20,914 nucleotides of DNA. It comes from Spirosomataceae bacterium. GTDB lineage: Bacteria; Bacteroidota; Bacteroidia; Cytophagales; Spirosomataceae. The notes under the pieces are model-generated. The model had not been told where the DNA came from, ran no database searches, and saw only the letters and a program-made list of their open reading frames with translations. How positions within the stretch are numbered: the stretch's first letter is position 1; every line of letters starts with the position of its first letter. This document shows, piece after piece, positions 7,972 to 14,680 of this stretch. The stretch covers positions 1 through 20,914 of the forward strand of contig JALOLW010000011.1 of assembly GCA_025455795.1 (NCBI GenBank), in the 5' to 3' direction. The translations under genes and the position numbers were made by a program.

Positions 7972-8814
7972 CTACGAAAATCGGTCGAATTTATCCCAGT
8001 TGGGTTTGCGTTTTTCCAAAAACGCATCTCGACCTTCTTGGGCTTCGTCGGTCATGTAGCCGAGGCGGGTAGCCTCGCCCGCAAAAAGCTGCTGCCCTAC
8101 CAAGCCGTCGTCCACGAGATTGAAGGCAAATTTGAGCATTCGAATCGCCATTGGGCTTTTGCCGAGTATCTCCTGCGCCCATTGAAACGCCGTATTTTCC
8201 AGGTCGTCGTGCGGCACTACGGCATTGACCATACCCATCTCAAATGCTTCTTGGGCGGAGTAATTTCGCCCCAAAAAGAAAATCTCACGGGCGCGTTTTT
8301 GGCCTATCATTCTTGCCAAATAGGCCGAGCCATAGCCCGCGTCATAGCTGGCCACGTCGGCGTCGGTTTGTTTGAAAATAGCGTGTTCTTTGCTCGCCAG
8401 TGACAGGTCGCATACTACGTGCAGGCTATGCCCGCCACCTACAGCCCAGCCCGTCACGACGGCTATCACGGGCTTGGTCATAAAACGAATTTGGCGTTGG
8501 ACTTCCAAAATATTGAGTCGGTCGCGGCCATCTTCGGCGCGGTAGCCGCCTTTCTGGCGGGCTTTTTGGTCGCCCCCCGAGCAAAAAGCCCACCCACCAT
8601 CTTTGGGCGATGGCCCCTCGCCCGACAGCAGCACTACTCCCACATTGGGGTCGTGGGTAGCATCGGCAAAAGCGTCAATGAGTTCAAAAGTAGTTTTGGG
8701 ACGAAATGCGTTTCGTACTTCGGGGCGATTGAAAGCAATCCGCGCCACGCCATCACATTTTTTATAGGTAATGTCGGTGTATTCTTTGGCCGTAATCCAG
8801 TTGGGCATAGTCAT
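7972..8814 (-). CDS. menB: 1,4-dihydroxy-2-naphthoyl-CoA synthase
   Basis: A 280-residue crotonase-fold enzyme of menaquinone biosynthesis that closes the ring of o-succinylbenzoyl-CoA. I start it at the ATG at 8814 (MTMPNWITAKEYTDITYKKC); an upstream TTG at 8829 is possible but unlikely. Signatures are FNRPEVRNAFRPKT, the oxyanion segment FCSGGDQ, TGWAVGGGHSLHVVCDLSLA and YDAGYGSAYLAR, ending in LEKRKPNWDKF. At residues 149-153 it reads QTDAD. As I recall, this Asp (D151) marks the Mycobacterium-type MenB that uses its own carboxylate, whereas E. coli has Gly there and needs bicarbonate. The next positions read VASYD rather than the common VGSFD. It is the last gene of a - strand group, 37 bp after yidD, and no other men genes lie in the window. 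Confidence 0.95.
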   Translation of the reverse strand: MTMPNWITAKEYTDITYKKCDGVARIAFNRPEVRNAFRPKTTFELIDAFADATHDPNVGVVLLSGEGPSPKDGGWAFCSGGDQKARQKGGYRAEDGRDRLNILEVQRQIRFMTKPVIAVVTGWAVGGGHSLHVVCDLSLASKEHAIFKQTDADVASYDAGYGSAYLARMIGQKRAREIFFLGRNYSAQEAFEMGMVNAVVPHDDLENTAFQWAQEILGKSPMAIRMLKFAFNLVDDGLVGQQLFAGEATRLGYMTDEAQEGRDAFLEKRKPNWDKFDRFS

Positions 8815-8851
8815 AGTGGTTTTGTACAAAAATGTAGGTTGAATTTAAATC

Positions 8852-9061
8852 TTAGGGCACAGGGTCATATCCATGTCCACCCCACGGGTGGCACCGCCCG
8901 ATGCGCTTGAGTCCCATCCAACCACCTCTCAACGCCCCGTGCTTTTGGATAGCCTCTATCATAAACTGCGAACAAGTAGGGGTGTAACGGCAGGAATTGG
9001 GGAAATAAGGCGACAACGCCGCTTGGTAAACCCGTACCAAAAAAATGAGTATTGGTTTCAT
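8852..9061 (-). CDS. yidD: Membrane protein insertion efficiency factor YidD
   Basis: A 69-residue protein covering the whole YidD family: N-terminal amphipathic/hydrophobic helix (ILIFLVRVYQAALSPYF), the block CRYTPTCSQF, and the tail KRIGRCHPWGGHGYDPVP. The conserved cysteines are all present. YidD sits at the inner membrane and assists YidC-dependent insertion of membrane proteins. In many bacteria it lies between rnpA and yidC; here it is instead 4 bp after a sugar-nucleotide nucleotidyltransferase gene and 37 bp before menB, so it appears to be co-transcribed with unrelated genes. The length is normal and the gene looks intact. Confidence 0.95.
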   Translation of the reverse strand: MKPILIFLVRVYQAALSPYFPNSCRYTPTCSQFMIEAIQKHGALRGGWMGLKRIGRCHPWGGHGYDPVP

Positions 9062-9065
9062 CTCC

Positions 9066-9959
9066 TTACCACAACTGTTTGGGATATTTGTCTTCGTCGT
9101 GTAGTTTTTGTAGGGCTGCTTGTACGGTAGGCTTATCTTCGGGATATGTCACGCCAAACCATTCTGACTGATTGGAAATTACTTTCAACTTGCCCAAGCC
9201 ACTCTGAATCAAGTGTGTAGCAACCAAAGGAATAAAAAACTCGGCTTTGGGGGCGGTGTAGTTTCGGCGGGCGTAGTCCGTAAATAGTGCGTGGGTAATG
9301 GGGAAAACGGAAGGTTTGAAGCCCCAAAAATTCATTGAAACGGGCGTTGTCGGTCCAAATTCAAGTCCGCTGTCAGCATCCACAATCTGCCCACTGGTGG
9401 TAGCGGCAAGTTTGAGTCTTTCGGTCACTACTTCCAAATGGCCTTCCTCATTCACTTCACATACCCCCCGCGACACGGTGCCGTTGTCAGAAAGCGTGCG
9501 TTGAAGTTCATAAGCAATGAGTGTATGCTCGCTATCTTCGGTGCTTTGGGTCAGAAATTCGGCGACTAATCGAAAAGCGTCAAATCCGTAAAAATCATCG
9601 GCATTGATGACGGCAAAGGGGGTTTGGGTTTGTTCCCAGGCACACAGCATGGCGTGGCCTGTCCCCCAGGGCTTGGCACGTTCTACGTGGCCGAGTTCGT
9701 CAGGGACGTAGCTTTGAAAACCCTGAATGGCATAATCATAGTCAATTTTTCCGCGCAGTTTGGGGCCAAATACTTCTTCAAAATCGGCTCGTAGTTCTTC
9801 GCGGATGATAAAGACGATTTTGCCAAAACCCGCCCGAATGGCATCGTAGAGGGAATAATCAATGATGGTTTCGCCGTTGGGGCCAAATTGGTCCAACTGC
9901 TTGATACCGCCGTAGCGGCTGCCCATGCCTGCGGCAAGGATGAGAAGAGTGGGTTTCAT
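9066..9959 (-). CDS. Sugar-phosphate nucleotidyltransferase (NDP-sugar pyrophosphorylase-like)
   Basis: A 297-residue GT-A-type nucleotidyltransferase that would join a sugar 1-phosphate to an NTP with release of pyrophosphate. The nucleotide-binding loop LAAGMGSRYGGIKQL is at residues 8-22, with Lys20 positioned like the catalytic Lys of the family. KPWGTGHAMLCAW (about 96-108) contacts the base, and INADDFYG (118-124) carries the metal-binding Asp. The C-terminal part (SMNFWGFKPSVF, VTYPEDKP) completes the fold; there is no left-handed beta-helix acyltransferase domain. The sugar and nucleotide specificity cannot be read reliably. It is first in the group nucleotidyltransferase-yidD-menB, and a TATCTTTG element lies 53 bp upstream of its ATG. 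Confidence 0.88.
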   Translation of the reverse strand: MKPTLLILAAGMGSRYGGIKQLDQFGPNGETIIDYSLYDAIRAGFGKIVFIIREELRADFEEVFGPKLRGKIDYDYAIQGFQSYVPDELGHVERAKPWGTGHAMLCAWEQTQTPFAVINADDFYGFDAFRLVAEFLTQSTEDSEHTLIAYELQRTLSDNGTVSRGVCEVNEEGHLEVVTERLKLAATTSGQIVDADSGLEFGPTTPVSMNFWGFKPSVFPITHALFTDYARRNYTAPKAEFFIPLVATHLIQSGLGKLKVISNQSEWFGVTYPEDKPTVQAALQKLHDEDKYPKQLW

Positions 9960-10011
9960 TCAGAGAATTAGGTGATTTACTTCACTCGATTAGAGATGGA
10001 TTGAATAGCGA

Positions 10012-10019
10012 CAAAGATA
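10012..10019 (-). promoter_or_regulatory. Candidate -7 element (TATCTTTG) for the nucleotidyltransferase-yidD-menB operon
   Basis: The - strand octamer TATCTTTG matches the Bacteroidota -7 consensus TAnnTTTG exactly and lies in the 72-bp gap upstream of the nucleotidyltransferase. A start about 7 nt downstream would leave a leader of roughly 45 nt. I find no clear TTTG at the -33 distance, so the call rests on one box and position. Confidence 0.4.
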
Positions 10020-10031
10020 CGCAAAAACAGC

Positions 10032-10448
10032 TTATGGATGGGCGGCAACCCACACTTCGCCGTCGTCGAAAAACTCTTTTTTCCAGATAGGAACCGTTTC
10101 TTTGAGGGTGTCTATGGCGTACTGGCAGGCTTCAAAAGCGGCTTTTCGGTGGGCGCAAGCTACCGCAATCACGACGGGGACTTGGCCAATTTGGAGCGTA
10201 CCCACACGGTGGTGGATGGCGATTTGGAGTACAGGCCAACGCTCGCAGGCTGTTTCGGCGATTTTCCGCATTTCCGACATCGCCATTGGCGCGTAGGCTT
10301 CAAATTCGAGCTTCAAGACGCGCTTGCCACGGGTGTGATTGCGTACTGTGCCAACAAACGTGACGAGTCCACCCGCGTCGTCGCGCATGACGCCCTCCAA
10401 GCAGGCTTGTGGGTCTAACTCTGTATCAAGAAGTTGAATATCAATCAT
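10032..10448 (-). CDS. moaE: Molybdopterin synthase catalytic subunit MoaE
   Basis: A 138-residue protein, the large subunit of molybdopterin synthase, which with thiocarboxylated MoaD puts two sulfurs into cyclic pyranopterin monophosphate to make molybdopterin. Family blocks are GGLVTFVGTVRNHTRGK, KLEFEAYAPMA, HHRVGTLQIGQ, VACAHRKAAFEAC and LKETVPIWKKE. The catalytic lysines are K116 and K123, seven apart as in E. coli (K119/K126), and the HR pair at 100-101 is present. No moaD, moaA, moaC or moeA is adjacent, so this is a detached member of the pathway. It lies 63 bp downstream of the patatin gene on the same strand. Confidence 0.95.
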   Translation of the reverse strand: MIDIQLLDTELDPQACLEGVMRDDAGGLVTFVGTVRNHTRGKRVLKLEFEAYAPMAMSEMRKIAETACERWPVLQIAIHHRVGTLQIGQVPVVIAVACAHRKAAFEACQYAIDTLKETVPIWKKEFFDDGEVWVAAHP

Positions 10449-10511
10449 TTGTGAAAATTTTTTTGGCCTTGAATATCAAACAAGCCAATACCAAAAATGG
10501 AATGTTTGGCC

Positions 10512-11417
10512 TCAAAACTTTACATCTTTTAAGGCTTGATGGCCGATTTTATAGCCCAGCACAATCAGCCGCACAATGTCCTCAGAGGTAAAGTTGAGCA
10601 TATCCAATTTGAGAGGTTCTTCGGGTCGAATCACCCTCAGATGTAGCTGTCGCCCTTTAAGATTTTCTTTTTCGACGTAGTTTTCTGCCCAAGCGATGTC
10701 GCTATTGACTATCTGATTGACGTTGATGTCTTTCATGCGTTCAATCAGCTTGAGCAAATTTCGATAATTGACGGGTTCGTTGTAAATCTTTTCGGTGTGA
10801 CACGCCACGCACACAATGTCGGTAGCACCATCTTGGAGGGCGGCTTTGAGCGGCGCTACCACGCGCAATCCTCCATCCAAATACGCCGACCGCCGATGCC
10901 CTTGGATGTGAATAGGCGGCATAATCATTGGCAGTGAACTGCTGGCCAACACATAATCCAGAAAGTACTCGTCTTGGGGTGTGGCATAGACCATGTCGCC
11001 ATTGACAATATCTACCGCCCCCACTTTGAGTTTGATGGGGCTGTTTTTCAGCACAAACTCATTGAGATGCTGACGAATAAGCGTGTGCAGGGGCGTCGTA
11101 TCAAGCAAGCCATCAAAACGGCTCATAAGGGTATCTACTCCTAGCGTAAACCGCGACCGTATCAGCGCAATGTCTTGCGGTTTGGTGATATTTTTGACCC
11201 AAAACTCAATCAACTGACGACTGATACGTGGCCAGTCTATGTTTTTTTGTTCGATAAACTGCCGCCCAGCCTCATGCACCATGTAGCTGGCGTTGAGGCC
11301 ACCCACCGAAATACCATAAACCATGTCAGGCGCAAAACCCGCCTCCAACGCGGCCTGTACCACGCCTACTTGATACGCGCCTTTGAGAGAACCACCCCCA
11401 AGAACCAATGCTTTCAT
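10512..11417 (-). CDS. Patatin-like phospholipase family protein
   Basis: A 301-residue lipid acyl hydrolase with a Ser-Asp dyad. The oxyanion-hole motif GGGSLKGAY is at residues 7-15, the nucleophile S37 is in GISVG (35-39), and the catalytic Asp181 is in the DGG motif (AYLDGGLRVVAP). There is no signal peptide or membrane anchor: the protein begins directly with MKALVLGGGSLKG, so it is probably cytoplasmic or peripherally membrane-bound, like many bacterial RssA/YchK-type patatins. The C-terminal 90 residues (ERMKDINVNQIVN, LHLRVIRPEEPLKLDMLNF) are usual for that group. The substrate is unknown. A C-rich/G-rich hairpin lies 12-32 nt upstream of its ATG. Its downstream neighbour is moaE and its upstream neighbour the propeller gene, both on the same strand. 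Confidence 0.9.
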   Translation of the reverse strand: MKALVLGGGSLKGAYQVGVVQAALEAGFAPDMVYGISVGGLNASYMVHEAGRQFIEQKNIDWPRISRQLIEFWVKNITKPQDIALIRSRFTLGVDTLMSRFDGLLDTTPLHTLIRQHLNEFVLKNSPIKLKVGAVDIVNGDMVYATPQDEYFLDYVLASSSLPMIMPPIHIQGHRRSAYLDGGLRVVAPLKAALQDGATDIVCVACHTEKIYNEPVNYRNLLKLIERMKDINVNQIVNSDIAWAENYVEKENLKGRQLHLRVIRPEEPLKLDMLNFTSEDIVRLIVLGYKIGHQALKDVKF

Positions 11418-11428
11418 TTTTATAAAAG

Positions 11429-11458
11429 CCCCCCACCCCCCGACGGGGGAGTTTTTTT
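11429..11458. repeat. C-rich/G-rich hairpin with flanking T-run, copy 1 (upstream of the patatin gene)
   Basis: On the + strand two C-runs (11429-11434 and 11436-11441) are followed by GAC and GGGGG (11445-11449), a 5-bp all-GC stem, then AG and seven T (11452-11458). This has the shape of a rho-independent terminator on the + strand, but no + strand gene runs into it. In the direction of the patatin gene (-) the order is A-run, CCCCC, GTC, G-run, T, G-run, CTTTT, then the ATG. A related element occurs at 19212-19237. Confidence 0.6.
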
Positions 11459-11464
11459 ATTTCT

Positions 11465-11486
11465 TTGGAGCAATATCTCGCTCCAA
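11465..11486. repeat. Perfect 7-bp stem-loop between the propeller and patatin genes
   Basis: TTGGAGC (11465-11471) and GCTCCAA (11480-11486) are exact inverted repeats with an 8-nt loop, and weaker pairing of the flanking A/T bases could extend the stem. It lies 12 nt beyond the propeller stop on the - strand. The - strand sequence after it is A-rich rather than U-rich, so it is not a classic terminator. It may mark the 3' end of the propeller mRNA or part of the patatin leader. Confidence 0.5.
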
Positions 11487-11497
11487 GAAAATGGTAT

Positions 11498-12529
11498 TCA
11501 TTTTTGTTGATTGATTGTGGTTGCATCGGCGACAGGATTGGGCGTGTCTTGGACGCGAATGTGCAAAATTGTCTGCGCGCTACCTATCGCAATAGCCGTA
11601 TTATCAGAAGTAAATACGGCTTCATAAATACTAAACGCATCGTTGAGTTTTTGGGCGTGCAGCGCGTAGCGAGCAGTGGTTTTATCTTTCACAATGATTT
11701 GGCCATTACAGGCCGTCAACAACTCATAACGAGCGTTTTGGGTGCGGCCCCAAATCAATCCAGATTGCTCAAAAACAGTCTGTTGCCGATTGTGATACAG
11801 GCGGCCTTTTTTGCCAATCCATCCGCCCATAGCCACAAAATCTTGGGCATTTTCAAATTGAATCTCGTGGAAAATACTGTTGCCAATCTTCTGTTTACGG
11901 CGCCATTTACTATCCTCTTCGGCGTACAAATAAGTGCGATTGGGCGTGTACATGAGCGCGTACATTTTTTGGTCGTGTGGATTGTATTTGACACACCACA
12001 CCATTTGGGCTATATTGCGAAACACCCGCTTCCACGTACGCCCTTTGTCGGTGGTTTTGAGGATAAAGCCCAACGGTACTGTTTTTTGGGAGTGGGCAAT
12101 GGCCGAGTTTCCCCCGCAGATATAGGCCGTAGAATCATTGACAACGGCCATGTTGTAAAAACACGATTTTTCGTAGCCAGCTACTTGCACAGTTTCCCAG
12201 GCTTTGGTACGTAAGTTGTGCTTATAAATCAACCCTTTATCAGCGCAAGCGATGAGGTTTTCGTCGTCAAAGTGGTCTAATTTGTAAATATCCACGTGGG
12301 CCGACGGGTACGCTACATTCTGCAAATTTCCGCGTGCATCTATGGTTTTGAGGATGCCGTATTTGCCCCCAATCCAATACTGCCCTGCCACGGGCATGAT
12401 GTCGTAGTAAGAAGAATCTTGAAAGCTACGCCCCTGCTGCCAAACATCTATCTGCACACGCTGCGCTTGAAGCACGTAAGAAACAAGAAAGAGAATCGAA
12501 CAATGCGCTATTTGGGCTGTAAGTTTCAA
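11498..12529 (-). CDS. Secreted beta-propeller-like protein with Asp-box (sortilin/Ycf48-like)
   Basis: A 343-residue protein beginning with a TTG codon at 12529; the frame has no ATG between an upstream in-frame stop and this point. The start is supported by a signal peptide (KLTAQIAHCSILFLVSYVLQAQ, likely cut after residue 21-23) and by a consensus promoter about 50 bp upstream. The mature part has repeated beta-strand segments with Trp and Gly turns (YWIGGKYGILKTID, LIACADKGLIYKHN, TAYICGGNSA). A BNR/Asp-box KTTDKGRTWKRV lies at residues 158-169, typical of seven-bladed propellers of the sialidase, sortilin or Ycf48 type. Only one clear Asp-box is seen, and no type IX secretion C-terminal domain. 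The function is unknown; a periplasmic or surface binding or scaffold role is only an inference. Confidence 0.75.
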   Translation of the reverse strand: MKLTAQIAHCSILFLVSYVLQAQRVQIDVWQQGRSFQDSSYYDIMPVAGQYWIGGKYGILKTIDARGNLQNVAYPSAHVDIYKLDHFDDENLIACADKGLIYKHNLRTKAWETVQVAGYEKSCFYNMAVVNDSTAYICGGNSAIAHSQKTVPLGFILKTTDKGRTWKRVFRNIAQMVWCVKYNPHDQKMYALMYTPNRTYLYAEEDSKWRRKQKIGNSIFHEIQFENAQDFVAMGGWIGKKGRLYHNRQQTVFEQSGLIWGRTQNARYELLTACNGQIIVKDKTTARYALHAQKLNDAFSIYEAVFTSDNTAIAIGSAQTILHIRVQDTPNPVADATTINQQK

Positions 12530-12577
12530 AAAGATAAGGGATTTGCGAAAATGAGTTTTTTATACAACTAAGTTCTG

Positions 12578-12608
12578 CAAAAATAGTTAGTGGCAGTTTT
12601 TTTACAAA
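12578..12608 (-). promoter_or_regulatory. Consensus Bacteroidota sigma-A promoter for the propeller gene
   Basis: Read on the - strand, TTTG (12605-12608) is followed by exactly 19 nt and then TATTTTTG (12578-12585). This matches TTTG-N19-TAnnTTTG in every fixed position. Transcription would start near 12571, giving a leader of about 42 nt before the TTG start at 12529. Confidence 0.7.
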
Positions 12609-12702
12609 CATTCGTTCCACCAAATCGCAAAAGCAGACGGTTATTGTATAGACAACTATCAACGGCCATACCCTCATGGATAAAAGATACGCCTTTTTCT
12701 TC

Positions 12703-12710
12703 TATTTTTG
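12703..12710 (+). promoter_or_regulatory. Candidate -7 element (TATTTTTG) for the CocE-type hydrolase gene
   Basis: TATTTTTG matches TAnnTTTG and lies 32 bp before the ATG at 12743, so a start near 12717 would give a leader of about 26 nt. No TTTG is found at the -33 distance. Its position inside the possible N-terminal extension of the ORF argues for the ATG at 12743. Confidence 0.45.
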
Positions 12711-12742
12711 CCAAAAAAACTCCATCATCTCTCTTATCTTCT

Positions 12743-14608
12743 ATGAAATCCTTTCTTCGGTACAGCCTACTGTTGGTGCTCGGATGCCAAATTTTGACGG
12801 TATCTTTTGCCCAAAATACAATCAAGGACCATTACATCAAATGGGATCGTCAAATCACGATGCGTGATGGCATGAAGCTCTACACGGTCATTTATATGCC
12901 CAAAGACAGCACCCAAACCTACCCGATTTTGATGGAACGCACCCCCTATTCGGCGGGACCTTACGGCGAAAGCAGTTACCCGTCAGGACCTGTATTTGGC
13001 AATAAGCAGATGTGGGACGAAAAATTTATCTTCGTTGTCCAAGACGTGCGCGGGCGTTACATGAGCGAGGGGCGGTTTGAAGAAATGACCCCGCACAAGT
13101 TTACCAAAAAAACACCCAAAGACACCGACGAAAGCTCCGACACAAATGATACCGTGGAGTGGCTGCTCAAAAACATTCCGCGTCACAATGGCCGAGTGGG
13201 CATTACAGGTATCTCATACCCAGGGTTTTACGCCTCGGCATCGTTGCCCGATGCACACCCAGCTATCAAGGCCGTATCGCCCCAAGCCCCCGTTACCGAC
13301 GAGTTTATCGGCGATGACGCCCGTCACAATGGCGCGTTTTTCTTGCTCGACAACTTCAACTTCATGAGCTACTTCGACGCCCAACCTGATAAGCCAGTAC
13401 CAAGTTACGCGGGCTTGTTTAGCAATCGCGCCAAAGATGCGTATGAGTTTTTCTTGAAACTGGGTCCCGTCAAAAATGCCAACGCGGCGCAGTATTTCAA
13501 CAACCGTGGCCGTATTTGGAACGAATACCTCGAACACGACACTTACGACGACTACTGGAAGTCGCGCAATATTCGCCCCGCTCTCACCAATGTCAAGCCT
13601 GCTACGCTCGTGGTAGGCGGTTGGTTTGATGCCGAAGATTTGTTTGGGGCGTTGCGTACCTACGAAGCCATTGAAAAACAAACCCCTGCCAACAAAAACC
13701 AGCTCGTAATGGGGCCGTGGACGCACGGCGCGTGGGCGCGGGGCGAATGGACGGAGTTTGGCCCACACAATTTTGGTAGCAACACGTCCAAGTATTTTCA
13801 GGAAGAATTGGAAATGAAGTTTTTCAATCATTACCTCAAAGACAAAGGTACTTGGAACGCCGCCGAAGCCACGATGTTTGACACGGGGACGCACCAATGG
13901 AAAACTTTTGAAACTTGGCCGCCCAAAAGCCGTGAGGCCAAAGAGCTTCATTTTCAAGCCAATGGCAAACTTTCTTGGAACGCCACCACCGACAAACAGG
14001 GATTTTCGGAATATGTCAGCGACCCCGCCAAGCCTGTGCCTTACACCGATGGCGTTTTTGCGCGGCGCAACAATCAGTACATGATTGAAGACCAGCGTTT
14101 TGCCGCCCGCCGTCCAGATGTACTCACCTACGAAACCGACGCCCTCGCCGAAGATGTGACGCTCTCTGGACCGCTTACGGCTCACTTTTTTGCCTCTACC
14201 ACGGGTACCGATGCCGACTTTATCGTGAAACTGATTGACGTACTCCCCGACGACAGCCCGAATCCGTCGCCCAATCCTAAAAATCTCACCATGGCGGGCT
14301 ATCAGCGATTGGTACGGGCAGAGGTGCTGCGGGGCAAGTTTCGGGATAGTTTTGAAAAACCCGCGCCTTTTGTTCCCAATCAGCCCACTGATGTCAAAGT
14401 ACGAATGCCCGACGTGCTGCATACTTTCAAAAAAGGCCATAAAATCATGGTGCAGATTCAGAGTACGTGGTTTCCGTTGGTGGATCGCAACCCGCAGAAA
14501 TTCATGAAAATAGCGGAAGCGACCGAAGCAGATTTCCAAAAAGCCACCATCAAAATTTATCACAACGCCCAACAAGACTCTCACCTGCACGTGAGTGTGC
14601 TGAAATAA
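12743..14608 (+). CDS. Secreted CocE/NonD family hydrolase (S15 X-Pro dipeptidyl-peptidase-like)
   Basis: A 621-residue secreted alpha/beta hydrolase. The ATG at 12743 opens a signal peptide (MKSFLRYSLLLVLGCQILTV, then SFAQ); the frame is open 51 codons further upstream, but that stretch overlaps a promoter box and has no family match I recognise. Domain order is that of CocE/PepX: an N-terminal alpha/beta hydrolase part (KLYTVIYMPKD, VVQDVRGRYMSEG), a helical cap, and a C-terminal jelly-roll from about residue 455 (VLTYETDALAEDVTLSGPL). The catalytic triad is readable: S158 in GISYPG, D296 in GGWFDAEDL and H328 in GPWTHGAW. Family members cleave X-Pro dipeptides, cocaine-type esters or glutaryl-7-ACA; the natural substrate here is probably a peptide or ester but is not determined. 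Cleavage may follow SFA, or Cys15 after LVLG could be a weak lipobox. Confidence 0.9.
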   Translation: MKSFLRYSLLLVLGCQILTVSFAQNTIKDHYIKWDRQITMRDGMKLYTVIYMPKDSTQTYPILMERTPYSAGPYGESSYPSGPVFGNKQMWDEKFIFVVQDVRGRYMSEGRFEEMTPHKFTKKTPKDTDESSDTNDTVEWLLKNIPRHNGRVGITGISYPGFYASASLPDAHPAIKAVSPQAPVTDEFIGDDARHNGAFFLLDNFNFMSYFDAQPDKPVPSYAGLFSNRAKDAYEFFLKLGPVKNANAAQYFNNRGRIWNEYLEHDTYDDYWKSRNIRPALTNVKPATLVVGGWFDAEDLFGALRTYEAIEKQTPANKNQLVMGPWTHGAWARGEWTEFGPHNFGSNTSKYFQEELEMKFFNHYLKDKGTWNAAEATMFDTGTHQWKTFETWPPKSREAKELHFQANGKLSWNATTDKQGFSEYVSDPAKPVPYTDGVFARRNNQYMIEDQRFAARRPDVLTYETDALAEDVTLSGPLTAHFFASTTGTDADFIVKLIDVLPDDSPNPSPNPKNLTMAGYQRLVRAEVLRGKFRDSFEKPAPFVPNQPTDVKVRMPDVLHTFKKGHKIMVQIQSTWFPLVDRNPQKFMKIAEATEADFQKATIKIYHNAQQDSHLHVSVLK

Positions 14609-14680
14609 AATCCCTTGGCGTGTTTCACCTACTCATTGCCATCCGTGTTTCATTTGTTCTACTAAAATACACTTAACCCG

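Larger units (their letters stand above)
12530..12742. other. Divergent intergenic region between the propeller and CocE-type hydrolase genes
   Basis: This 213-bp gap holds the promoter of the propeller gene on the - strand (12578-12608) and a candidate -7 box for the hydrolase on the + strand (12703-12710). The about 90 bp between them show no inverted repeat or convincing small gene. Open frames that run through it are unsupported extensions. Confidence 0.6.

Noticed and set aside
10449..10511. Bulged inverted repeat (TTGGCTTG with CAAGGCCAA) between the patatin gene and moaE
   Set aside because: On the coding strand it is followed by A rather than T, the stem has a bulge, and there is no further support for a terminator or riboswitch. 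The 63-bp gap is too short for a molybdenum cofactor riboswitch.
12590..12742. N-terminal extension of the CocE-type hydrolase by 51 residues
   Set aside because: The extension has no family resemblance and contains a promoter box, and a proper signal peptide begins at the ATG at 12743.
13214..14590. Long antisense open frame (458 codons) opposite the CocE-type hydrolase
   Set aside because: It lies entirely inside a gene with clear catalytic motifs, its translation shows no recognisable domain, and it is the kind of shadow frame expected from the codon bias of the real gene.
14620..14652. Direct repeat GTGTTTCA (14620-14627 and 14645-14652) before mak
   Set aside because: Two 8-mers in 33 bp of AT-rich DNA are weak evidence; no promoter spacing or symmetry supports an operator.
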